NCBI GenBank assembly: GCA_963742315.1
Contig: CAVULE010000010.1
Coordinates: 186,001-250,000 of the forward strand
Direction: 5' to 3'
DNA from: AV69 sp963742315
GTDB taxonomy: Bacteria > Verrucomicrobiota > Verrucomicrobiia > Chthoniobacterales > UBA10450
DNA length: 64,000 nt
In this document: piece by piece, positions 16,361 through 23,777 of the stretch
Position numbering within the stretch: the first letter of the stretch is position 1
Layout: each line of letters opens with the position of its first letter
Notes under the pieces: generated by a model
Told to the model about the DNA's origin: nothing
The model's input: only the letters and a program-made list of their open reading frames with translations
The model's database searches: none
Program-made: the position numbers and the translations under genes

Positions 16361-17017
16361 GTGGCGTCGCCATTTATTCTTGCGTCGAATTCGCCGCGGC
16401 GACGCGCTCTTCTTGCGGACGCGGGCTATGAATTCGAAGTCATTGTTCCAGCCGTGAGCGAAACAGCATCGGCCCATTTATCCTTGCGCGAGCTCACAAT
16501 CGCAAACGCCACCCGCAAGGGATTGGCCATCTCCCATCTTCACCCGCGTCGGATCGTGCTCGCAGCCGACACCCTTGTCGCACTCGAAGGGGAAGTCATC
16601 GGTAAACCGCGTGATCTGGCTCATGCGCGCGTAATTCTGCGGCAGTTGAGCGGACGAACCCACGATGTCTGCACAGGGGTTTTCATACTGGATCCCCAAA
16701 GGAAGATCAGCTTTACTGAGATCTCACGGGTTCGTTTGCACAAGCTAAACGCGAGCGATATTGCCAATTATTTTCGCGTGGTGAATCCGATCGACAAAGC
16801 TGGCGCCTACGCCGCGCAAGCTGCCGGCCGAAGTATTATCGCATCGGTTGAAGGTTCGTTTACGAATGTGATCGGCCTGCCGATGGAACGCATAACCCCA
16901 TTCCTCGCGCAATTTGGGCTGCGCCCCGTTAATGTGTCTCGGCCACGACTTCCGGCGAGCTGGCCGGCGCGGGCGCCGGCTCGCGTTTCAATACCCGGTA
17001 CAAAAACCATACGATGA
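16361..17017 (+). CDS. maf: Maf-family nucleotide pyrophosphatase
   Basis: 218 aa from a GTG start. It opens with LASNSPRRRALLADAGYEFE and has AADTLVALEGEVIGKP, SGRTHDVCTGV and KAGAYAAQ, all typical Maf/HAM1-like segments. The family hydrolyses dTTP/UTP or modified nucleotides to monophosphates. The normal fold ends near residue 192; the last 25 residues (Pro/Arg-rich) are an extension that overlaps the convergent DUF2127 gene by 89 bases, so the true C-terminus may have drifted. Confidence 0.9.
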   Translation: MASPFILASNSPRRRALLADAGYEFEVIVPAVSETASAHLSLRELTIANATRKGLAISHLHPRRIVLAADTLVALEGEVIGKPRDLAHARVILRQLSGRTHDVCTGVFILDPQRKISFTEISRVRLHKLNASDIANYFRVVNPIDKAGAYAAQAAGRSIIASVEGSFTNVIGLPMERITPFLAQFGLRPVNVSRPRLPASWPARAPARVSIPGTKTIR

Positions 17018-17525
17018 AACAATTGGCCGCGAGAATAATGACCGCAGCGATACTGGGACGATAGTAAATGTGGCGTACTTCCAGCGGAATCAACGCTCCG
17101 GTAGCGAACACCATGAAGTACTCCGCCCAGCGTTTTTGTAAATAAACGCCTATGCCTTCGGTGAATAGGACTGCGGAATAAAAGAGACTAAGAAAGCCGG
17201 TCGCGCGCAAGACGCCGCCGCCAGCGAGCAAGGCCTGTAACCGGTTGAGTAAGTAATGCACCGCTTTGCTGTGCTTGAGCAGGATCTCGTCAGCCGCCCA
17301 GTCCGAGATGTTATCCATCCAAGCAACTCGTGAATTCAAAAAAAGAATCGAGACCCCAAGGACAAGCAGCAGGATTCCTTTGGCAATTTTGAAAAGGGCG
17401 ATCAGCTTGAGATAGCGAACGCGGTTTTGAGGCCGCAGAATTTTGAGATCAGCTGCGGAATGAGGCACGCTTAATCTTCCCCTGATCTGCGTCAGTCCGC
17501 AATGATTGCGCTCCCGCGACAGCAA
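16929..17525 (-). CDS. DUF2127-type integral membrane protein
   Basis: 198 aa as drawn. A GTG at 17468 (codon 20) would remove a polar leader and reduce the overlap with the upstream gene. Four hydrophobic segments: IAKGILLLVLGVSILF, LLAGGGVLRATGFLSLFYSAVLF, YFMVFATGALIPLEV and IAAVIILAANCFIVWFLY. Patterns such as LFKIAKG and EGIGVYLQKRWAEYF are typical of DUF2127. Function unknown. The last 89 bases overlap the convergent maf gene. Confidence 0.78.
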   Translation of the reverse strand: MLSRERNHCGLTQIRGRLSVPHSAADLKILRPQNRVRYLKLIALFKIAKGILLLVLGVSILFLNSRVAWMDNISDWAADEILLKHSKAVHYLLNRLQALLAGGGVLRATGFLSLFYSAVLFTEGIGVYLQKRWAEYFMVFATGALIPLEVRHIYYRPSIAAVIILAANCFIVWFLYRVLKREPAPAPASSPEVVAETH

Positions 17526-17896
17526 ATCTCCAGCTTGTTTCCATCGGGATCTTCAAAAAATAACGCATAATACCCGGGACTGTACTCAAGCCAGATTTGC
17601 GGCCCTTCCAGGTTTTGCCCGCCGGCTTCGCGTACAATTTTAGCCACGCGATCTATCTGTTCGCGTGTCTCCGCCCAAAAAGCGATCCGGGTCTCGTTTG
17701 GGCGATGATTAGCGTCTTCGGTGAACCCGAAAAATTCCGCTGGTTTACCTCCGCCGTCTTTTTCAAATGCGCCCCAGTCTTCCGCGCTCTTATCGAGAGT
17801 AAACCCAATCGCCGGCAAGATTTTGGCGAAAAACTCCTGCGCCCGCGCGCGGTTTCGCACGCGCAGATCGATATGATCAAAGAGGCGACTTTCCAA
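17492..17896 (-). CDS. VOC (glyoxalase/bleomycin resistance) family protein
   Basis: 134 aa from a TTG start; no better start is visible. It carries two beta-alpha-beta-beta-beta modules: FDHIDLRVRNRARAQEFFAKIL at the N-terminus and YYALFFEDPDGNKLEIC at the C-terminus. The metal-ligand positions (His at 8 and Glu near 125) appear to be present. The family covers dioxygenases, isomerases and resistance proteins; the substrate cannot be told. Its 3' end overlaps the start of the DUF2127 ORF by 34 bases if the latter begins at 17525. Confidence 0.8.
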   Translation of the reverse strand: MESRLFDHIDLRVRNRARAQEFFAKILPAIGFTLDKSAEDWGAFEKDGGGKPAEFFGFTEDANHRPNETRIAFWAETREQIDRVAKIVREAGGQNLEGPQIWLEYSPGYYALFFEDPDGNKLEICCRGSAIIAD

Positions 17897-18010
17897 AGTT
17901 CCCGCTGGGTTAGCTAGGCGACAATACGGCCGCGAATAAACCCTTCAGCGAGCAGTTTTTCTCACTGGGATTATCGCGGCAATCGAATCGGATCTTCCGA
18001 TCGCCGTAAT

Positions 18011-18532
18011 TCAACTTTTCTTTAGTTCCGCTAAAGCTTGCAGTACTTCCTCGCTGTGGGTCTGTGGTTTTACTCCGGTAAATACTCGCGCGATTTTCCC
18101 TTCCGGGTTGATGATGAATGTATTGCGCGCCGACATCTTCTTCCCGTCATAATCCTTCACCGAACCGTAGGCTTCCGACACCTTGGCATCCGTGTCGGCC
18201 AATAGTTTAAAGTTCAATCCCTCCTTTGCACAAAAGCTCTTGTGCGATTCGGCGTTGTCTACACTGACCCCGAGAATGACGGCACTGTCGTTTTGGTATT
18301 TAGCCAGGTCGCGCTGAAAGTTTTGTGCTTCCAGGGTGCAACCACTGGTAAAATCCTTAGGGTAAAAATAGAGAACGACCCATTTGCCCTTGTAATCATT
18401 CAAACTAACCTGCCTGCCGTCGTTAGAAGGAAGACTGACCGCGGGCGCAATCGCCCCAGCTTGTGGTAAATTTTGTGCCATACCTGTTGATAGTGCTGAT
18501 AAAAGAATTGTTGCTGCGATAATAGCTTTCAT
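18011..18532 (-). CDS. Exported peroxiredoxin (BCP/PrxQ type)
   Basis: 173 aa. A signal peptide (1-19, ending MAQ) precedes an AhpC/TSA thioredoxin fold. The peroxidatic cysteine lies in YPKDFTSGCTLEA with the upstream Thr and the downstream Glu. There is no cysteine five residues later as in E. coli BCP; the Cys in SFCAKEGL is the candidate resolving residue. It reduces hydroperoxides in the periplasm, with an unknown thiol donor. The export signal is unusual for BCP but known in Gram-negative soil bacteria. Confidence 0.9.
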   Translation of the reverse strand: MKAIIAATILLSALSTGMAQNLPQAGAIAPAVSLPSNDGRQVSLNDYKGKWVVLYFYPKDFTSGCTLEAQNFQRDLAKYQNDSAVILGVSVDNAESHKSFCAKEGLNFKLLADTDAKVSEAYGSVKDYDGKKMSARNTFIINPEGKIARVFTGVKPQTHSEEVLQALAELKKS

Positions 18533-18550
18533 TTGGTGACTCCAATCTAT

Positions 18551-19237
18551 TTAACAAAGATCGTCGCTTAGGTGCGCTTCTTCGCAAACACTATCCAGTA
18601 GATTCCAGTAAGCATCAAGAGCTTCATTAGCTGCGTTCATAACACTGTCGGAAGAGGTGTGGGTATTAAGGCAACGGGCCAGTGCGCTTCGTTCTCCGGC
18701 GCGATGCTCGAGGTCAGCGGTGGCGTGAACAGTAAAGTACCTTAATGCACTCTTGCGTTGTATTCCATAGGATTCACGCAGGCCGCGCAGCTTTTCAGCT
18801 GCTACTTCTGGTTGCTGGGACTCGTAGGCATAAAGGGCGGTGAGCCCGCTGGCGATGCCCCGGCCAGTTAAACGATCGAAGATGGAGGTAGTGCTGGCTA
18901 CCTTGGCAACAGGTCTGGCTCGTTTGACTTTATCTCGGTCTTGTCCAATCGCCGTCGCAAAATCAAGCCATAACTCAGGGTGCGGCGCGGGATTGGTCAG
19001 TTCGTCGAGTAAATTGTCCTCCAGCGTGCGCCTGGTAGAGGAATCTTCGGCACAGCTAATCGCGTTCTCCAGATAATTCGGGAAAGCCGCGACATGGGGA
19101 TAATAGACGCGAGAATAGGTGGCAAGCTGAGAGCGGGTCAGTTCGCCACGTTGCCAGGCACGGTAAAATGCATGCTGCAGGATCGATCGCTCGCGAATCA
19201 AATCATCCAAGGCACGCAGGGTTTCTTCGGTTCTCAT
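18551..19237 (-). CDS. CADD-type dimetal oxygenase, pABA synthesis for folate
   Basis: 228 aa from the ATG at 19237; a longer ORF to 19312 lacks similarity. It aligns by eye along its length with chlamydial CADD (CT610), the heme-oxygenase-like protein that makes p-aminobenzoate. Metal ligands are all present: Glu79, His86, Glu139, His171, Asp175, His178 (HATADLEH). Tyr25 sits where CADD has the tyrosine consumed as substrate, and a Tyr45/46 pair follows. In chlamydiae it replaces pabABC. Its presence here fits the PVC superphylum. It lies 18 bases downstream of no co-directional gene of folate metabolism, so the pathway link is from homology. Confidence 0.85.
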   Translation of the reverse strand: MRTEETLRALDDLIRERSILQHAFYRAWQRGELTRSQLATYSRVYYPHVAAFPNYLENAISCAEDSSTRRTLEDNLLDELTNPAPHPELWLDFATAIGQDRDKVKRARPVAKVASTTSIFDRLTGRGIASGLTALYAYESQQPEVAAEKLRGLRESYGIQRKSALRYFTVHATADLEHRAGERSALARCLNTHTSSDSVMNAANEALDAYWNLLDSVCEEAHLSDDLC

Positions 19238-19371
19238 AACGTACAATGCTTCGGCGGCTCCCTGCCGGAACGCAAGTCTAAAAAATCTCTGGCAGGTGTT
19301 CGCGCTAGGCAACCCAGTTCCACTGGGAATACATCACCATGAAAAGGGCAGCCAGCATGCTTGAGGGAACG

Positions 19372-19578
19372 TCAGGCAGAGGGAAAGGCGACGGGAAGCG
19401 GAAGTAAGCGAAACCCTAGCCATCCAACCAGCAAGAGCGCTAATCGGGTAATGACAAACGGGACGATTACCTCGCAGGTGAACCATTTGGGTATTTTGGA
19501 AAAGGCAGAACCGATTCGCGCTTTCAAAACATCCGGGCGAGTAATCAAAAGGTGACGAGAATTTGGACAATCGGACAT
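19372..19578 (-). pseudogene. Possible remnant of a membrane glycosyltransferase
   Basis: A 68-codon ORF whose second half (FTCEVIVPFVITRLALLLVGWLG) looks like the first membrane segment of a PIG-V/ArnT-type mannosyltransferase. The rest of such a protein is absent. It overlaps the start of the plus-strand DUF488 gene. It may be a decayed fragment or a chance ORF. Confidence 0.25.
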
Positions 19579-20118
19579 TCCACTCGAACAATCGAGGAGT
19601 TTATTGGCGCGCTGCAGGCAAACGGAATCAAACTCGTCGCCGATGTCCGTCTCTTACCAGGCTCGAAGCGCCATCCGCAGTTTAACAAAGAGGAACTAGC
19701 GAGATCCCTAAGGGAGGACGGAATCGGTTACGAACATTTCCCGGAACTGGGCGGGCGGCGAAAGGCGAGGAAAGATTCGCGCAACACCACCTGGCGCAAC
19801 GAATCCTTTCGTGGTTACGCCGATCACATGGAAACCGCGGAATTTGCCAATGGAATTGCGCGATTACAACAAATGGCAGACCGCGATGGCGCGACAGCAA
19901 TTATGTGCGCGGAAGCCGTGTGGTGGAAGTGTCATCGCAGTTTAATCGCCGATTACTTAAAGGCAGATGGTGTTGCAGTCATTCACATCATTGATACGAG
20001 CAAAGCTGAGCCGCATCCCTTTACTTCGGCGGCGAGGATTGTGGACGGGAAACTTAGTTATTCCAGGAATCAGCAAGAGTTTTTGCAGGCACTCACAATC
20101 TCCTCGTCCTTGAGTTAA
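19552..20118 (+). CDS. DUF488 family protein
   Basis: 188 aa from a GTG start. The N-terminal RIWTIGHSTRTIEEFIGAL, ADVRLLPGSKRHPQFN and the C-terminal IMCAEAVWWKCHRSLIADYL are hallmark segments of DUF488; the Cys-Ala-Glu and Cys-His motifs are invariant in the family. Soluble, no signal. The biochemical role of DUF488 is not settled. It is convergent with the next gene. Confidence 0.88.
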   Translation: MTRIWTIGHSTRTIEEFIGALQANGIKLVADVRLLPGSKRHPQFNKEELARSLREDGIGYEHFPELGGRRKARKDSRNTTWRNESFRGYADHMETAEFANGIARLQQMADRDGATAIMCAEAVWWKCHRSLIADYLKADGVAVIHIIDTSKAEPHPFTSAARIVDGKLSYSRNQQEFLQALTISSSLS

Positions 20119-20195
20119 CATTTAGGTGTCGCACATCCGACATCCAAAAATTAACTTGGTTTCAGCGTCCCGGCAGCCCCGAACGCGCCGTGGCG

Positions 20196-20711
20196 TTAAC
20201 GCCAACGGCGGTGCGCAACGTAGGCCGGAATCGGGGGCGAAGTTTTTTCGCGTTCCAGCATTCTTTCCGCGAGCCAATGAAACCATTCGTTCCCAGTCTC
20301 CCGGTTCAGGGTGCGTCGCCATTCTTCGGAATACACTTTCAGTTTCCGCCAGGAGATCACAAGCGGACCGCTGAAAAAATCGTCCACTAAATCAAGCGTC
20401 ACTTGCCGGCGATAAACCAGAACACCGAGGCTTTCCCAGGTGAGCGAGACCAAATAAACCGCATCTTCGCCATCGGGCCCGAGCACTTCTCGTATTTTTG
20501 CCGCGTCGGCTCCATCGGGCAGCGAAAGAACGCGACGATAGGCAGCGGTAAAGGCCGGACTTTGGAACGACCGCACCAACTCGAGCATGGCGTCACGCTG
20601 GCGCCGTTGCCGATACTGCCGGATTTGTACAGCTGCGAAAATGACACCCGCGGTTACTGCGATGGCATTGATCAGATTGGCAAGGGTGGAGATGTCCATG
20701 GAATTTCCCAT
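20196..20711 (-). CDS. DUF4760-like membrane-anchored protein
   Basis: 171 aa; a second ATG lies at codon 5. One N-terminal membrane segment (LANLINAIAVTAGVIFAAVQI) is followed by a basic stop-transfer stretch (RQYRQRRQR) and a soluble helical domain with LELVRSFQSPAF and LVSLTWESLGVLVYRR, like DUF4760 proteins. Function unknown. Confidence 0.65.
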   Translation of the reverse strand: MGNSMDISTLANLINAIAVTAGVIFAAVQIRQYRQRRQRDAMLELVRSFQSPAFTAAYRRVLSLPDGADAAKIREVLGPDGEDAVYLVSLTWESLGVLVYRRQVTLDLVDDFFSGPLVISWRKLKVYSEEWRRTLNRETGNEWFHWLAERMLEREKTSPPIPAYVAHRRWR

Positions 20712-20756
20712 GTGACGTGATGGTCTGTCGGTATGAACTTTCCGATGATGCTTCAG

Positions 20757-21647
20757 TTATGAATTGAGTTGGACGATTCCGGCAAGACCGCGATCGGAGT
20801 AAATCTTGTAGTCTCTCACGATTTCGATTTTTGGCGGCACGACGCCAAAGTTGAGCATCTGTTCATAGCAAACCATGCTTAAGCGGCCTCTGAAGGTCGA
20901 TTCGCCGACCGAAAGCAGAAACTTATTCGGAAAATAAGATTTATGCTCAAGATTTGTCGAGAGCAGGAAGCGATGAAACTCGCGGATGCCGTACTTTAAC
21001 GGCAGTGCTGGAGTGAGGAAAAATCGTTTCAGAAACGCCGGCGTGGTGAACTGCGGCATGTAAAATCCATTCTTTGGATGTCCGAGCTGTCGAAAGAAAC
21101 GCTGACCACCAAGGCTAAACGCGGGTTCTCTGGCCACCGCTTCTTCCCGCTGCCGCCACGTCTTTTCGTTTTCCGCTCGCTGAGCATTGGGATGAAGAGA
21201 ATGCTGCCCACGCCAGCTTCGCGTTAGCCATCGCGGGAGTCGTCGCGTTACGGTTCCTTGCGTCATAGGCAATTTCCCCTCGATCCCCTCCACCGTAAGG
21301 TCAGTCAGCTTGATCGAATCAATGTCGCGGGGTGCGTCAGAAGCAAAGTCTCGGACTGTGCGAAGAACCGTTGGCTCGAAGATCTCGATCGGATACCGAT
21401 CGTCGATGCACCAAAACACAAATTCGTGTTCGGGCAGATTGCACAACAGACTTTCCAGCGTGCTGCGAATATCGGGCGGCGTCGATATGAACTCAACGTT
21501 TTGTGCGCGGAAAATTGATCTTGGATCGCGATTGGTGAATGGAATTCGAAATTGGAACCGATGATCAGGCCACAATTGGTTATAGGTTTCGACCACTAGG
21601 TTTGCGATCTCCAAATGGGGATCAAATGAGAGAACGATGCCCTTCAC
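20757..21647 (-). CDS. Hypothetical protein, possibly glycosyltransferase-like
   Basis: 296 aa from a GTG start. No signal or membrane segment. A beta-strand-like N-terminus (MKGIVLSFDPHLEIANLVVETY) and EFVFWCIDDRYPIEIF, an acidic motif after hydrophobic strands, resemble a GT-A DxD region, and the middle (NGFYMPQFTTPAFLKRFF) has an acceptor-domain feel. No family is certain. It sits next to two sulfotransferase genes on the same strand (20-base gap to the next), which suggests a role in surface glycan assembly. Confidence 0.55.
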   Translation of the reverse strand: MKGIVLSFDPHLEIANLVVETYNQLWPDHRFQFRIPFTNRDPRSIFRAQNVEFISTPPDIRSTLESLLCNLPEHEFVFWCIDDRYPIEIFEPTVLRTVRDFASDAPRDIDSIKLTDLTVEGIEGKLPMTQGTVTRRLPRWLTRSWRGQHSLHPNAQRAENEKTWRQREEAVAREPAFSLGGQRFFRQLGHPKNGFYMPQFTTPAFLKRFFLTPALPLKYGIREFHRFLLSTNLEHKSYFPNKFLLSVGESTFRGRLSMVCYEQMLNFGVVPPKIEIVRDYKIYSDRGLAGIVQLNS

Positions 21648-21666
21648 CTAACGTGTAAGGTCCTGA

Positions 21667-22431
21667 CTAGATCTGATAGCCCAAACTCCGCAACGTTTGC
21701 TCGTTTTGCCGTAAAAACTGCTCGGACAATTCCCGACCGAAGTGATCTCGCCATTGATTGCTTGTGCCGGTTCGAAAGAAGGTAAACTTTTTGCCAAGGG
21801 TTTCGCCTCCTGATTCTTGCTCCACCTTCTGCAAATGTTCGAAGGAGCTTTTCCTTGCTGCTTCAGCAATAGCTCGAGAGTCACGCGTCAGACCCAGAAA
21901 CGCCGATATGCTGGTGACAGCGGGGAGCGTACTGATTAGCATTTCTTCGTAGCGAAGGATCAAAATGCGATCTGGATATTTGGAGGCAAACTCCCGAGCG
22001 CGGGTGATGTGTTCTTTCCAAGATGTAAACTGTTCAATGAAAGGGGAGAAAATGAAGTCTTCGAATGTTCCAGCGAAAACGTTCTTTCCCATGGCGTAGT
22101 AGTAGTAGGAAACCAGCGCGTCGCGTCCATCGCGATAAACATAGATGAGCTTTGGGTATAGCTCATAGCAAGGGTTGTGAGATTTGATGTATCGGCGGCC
22201 CTCACGCGTATCAAGCGTTTCGGCGGATTTGTAAATGCTGGGAACATACTTCTCGATGTTACGGAAAGTGATCTTCTCATCCGGAGCTAACAAATTCGCG
22301 ATAAGAAAGCGGACCCACGTATTGCCCGACCTCGGATAGGAGACAATAAACACATCGTCGGGACGAATCCGAATCGCAGGCAAAGGTCTCTTCTGCAAAC
22401 GTTCCGGCGGACAAACCTTGGCGGGCGGCAT
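21667..22431 (-). CDS. Sulfotransferase domain protein (type 1)
   Basis: 254 aa. It has the 5'-phosphosulfate loop YPRSGNTWVR (about 31-40), the 3'-phosphate site YVYRDGRDALVSYYYY, and the C-terminal RTGTSNQWRDHF that corresponds to the RKGxxGDWK loop. It transfers sulfate from PAPS to a hydroxyl or amine; the acceptor is unknown but probably carbohydrate or lipid. It follows a second, divergent sulfotransferase gene and precedes a glycosyltransferase-like gene, all on the minus strand. Confidence 0.85.
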   Translation of the reverse strand: MPPAKVCPPERLQKRPLPAIRIRPDDVFIVSYPRSGNTWVRFLIANLLAPDEKITFRNIEKYVPSIYKSAETLDTREGRRYIKSHNPCYELYPKLIYVYRDGRDALVSYYYYAMGKNVFAGTFEDFIFSPFIEQFTSWKEHITRAREFASKYPDRILILRYEEMLISTLPAVTSISAFLGLTRDSRAIAEAARKSSFEHLQKVEQESGGETLGKKFTFFRTGTSNQWRDHFGRELSEQFLRQNEQTLRSLGYQI

Positions 22432-22592
22432 TGTTTGAGCTGATATTACTTAATAATGTGTCCGTCGCTATTCACGACTTGCGGGCGACTAGGCTAACAA
22501 TCCTCCGCCCTCCCGAAACCATTCGGGGTTTGATCTGGCTCGCCACACCACGCTCGCGGGAATTTTACGTGATCGCGCACGGTCGCCTTGAT

Positions 22593-23237
22593 TCATTTAC
22601 CAAATTCATAGCCGAACCGTTCGATGTCGATCCTAAACTTGTTCGCGATCACTTCACGCGTTCGTGCGTCGTAATATTCGCAGTAGGGTCGCTCCCGCGG
22701 ATTGGCTCGCCAGTGGGGCAGCGCTTGGTGGATCCCGAGTTTCTTCGCGACAAAATCCCAATCCTGCTCGAGCCGTTCAAATTTACCGATAAAATCGGCG
22801 AGAACATTTCCGTTATGATCGACAAACCAATCGAGCTGGTAGCGATGCGGCGCCGAATGGATGCAGGTGGCGCTGCTGTATTGGATCCAATCGACAAACT
22901 GCTCAAACGTCATTTTGTCTCTGAGTTGCCCCACTTCTTTGCGCTCATAAAGCGAAACAATTCTGTCCCAGGGGTTGCGAACGAACCCGAACTTAAAGTA
23001 GGTCTCGAATTGCTTACGCCCGGCGCTGCTTCTGTGCTGCTTTGGCAGTGCGAGATAAAAAACTTCCAGCGCCCGGTTCGTTCGCCCGCCCACATGCGTC
23101 CAATAATTCTCCATGTGATTCTTGATCTGCCACAGATCCAAGTGAGGCTTCCATGGTTTCCCCAAAATTGCCCGGACGCTGGTCGAGCCAGTCTTGGGAA
23201 CTTCAACGAAAATGCATTTGTATTTGTGAGAGATCAC
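22593..23237 (-). CDS. Sulfotransferase family 2 protein
   Basis: 214 aa from a GTG at 23237. The long ORF upstream of this runs through tRNA-Lys and cannot be coding there. The 5'-PSB motif is FVEVPKTGSTSVRAIL and the 3'-PB region FGFVRNPWDRIVSLYERK. This matches the Sulfotransfer_2 (carbohydrate sulfotransferase) group. It is shorter than many relatives but ends normally. The start lies about 65 bases from tRNA-Lys on the opposite strand. Confidence 0.8.
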   Translation of the reverse strand: MISHKYKCIFVEVPKTGSTSVRAILGKPWKPHLDLWQIKNHMENYWTHVGGRTNRALEVFYLALPKQHRSSAGRKQFETYFKFGFVRNPWDRIVSLYERKEVGQLRDKMTFEQFVDWIQYSSATCIHSAPHRYQLDWFVDHNGNVLADFIGKFERLEQDWDFVAKKLGIHQALPHWRANPRERPYCEYYDARTREVIANKFRIDIERFGYEFGK

Positions 23238-23300
23238 AGTCAGCTGCGTCTCATTGTATATTGAAAAATTCCACAGGCACCAGAAAGTAAGGCTCTGCGC

Positions 23301-23373
23301 GGGTCGGTAGCTCAATCGGTAGAGCAGCGCCCTTTTAAGGCGTTGGTTCCGGGTTCGAGTCCCGGCCGACCCA
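23301..23373 (+). tRNA. tRNA-Lys(TTT), island attachment site
   Basis: Cloverleaf with acceptor GGGTCGG/CCGACCC, anticodon loop CTTTTAA (TTT) and T-loop GTTCGAGTC. Its 3' part (23328-23373) is repeated at 33978-34022. Confidence 0.96.
23328..23373 (+). other. attL: 3' half of tRNA-Lys, left island boundary
   Basis: 46 bases that recur at 33978-34022 with one A missing from the anticodon region. An integrase remnant follows within 140 bases, the usual arrangement for a tRNA-targeted island. Confidence 0.8.
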
Positions 23374-23508
23374 CGCCACCGTTTTGCCCTCGATAGCTCA
23401 TTTACAGAGGGGAATCCGACCAGATCGGTGGCTTCAGGCTGAAACGCAAGGTTACGCAGCTTTCGCGCACAAAAAGACAATTTATTTGTTAACAAACGGC
23501 AACACCAA

Positions 23509-23726
23509 GCTTGCGAAAGGTTCGTCTTAAGATTGACCGAAAATCTGCTGAGTCGGCGGCCTTGCGGCACAGCTTCAATAGCGCGATGGCAAACGCGGGC
23601 GTTTCGCAGGAAATCCGGCAGAAGCTGACCGGACACGTTAGCGCGGAATTGAACACGATCTACACGCATCACGAAGTTGCGCGTTTGCGCGTGGCCATCG
23701 CACGGATTCCAGCAGTCGGCGCATAA
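23509..23726 (+). pseudogene. Tyrosine recombinase (integrase) C-terminal remnant
   Basis: The frame encodes ALRHSFNSAMANAGVSQEI, QKLTGHVSAELN and TIYTHHEVARLR: the Arg-His, Gly-His and nucleophile Tyr boxes of a phage-type tyrosine recombinase. About 70 codons remain and the N-terminal and arm-binding domains are gone. Position next to tRNA-Lys identifies it as the former integrase of the island. Confidence 0.8.
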
Positions 23727-23777
23727 GCGGTTGGCAACCTGCCGGTCTAAGGAGTACTGACCAACTGTGGTGCAGGT

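Noticed and set aside
23238..23672. Upstream extension of the sulfotransferase ORF
   Set aside because: It reads through tRNA-Lys on the opposite strand and has no homology; the protein begins near the GTG at 23237.
23509..23726. Functional integrase
   Set aside because: Only the last 70 codons with the His/Arg/Tyr boxes remain; there is no N-terminal or core-binding domain.
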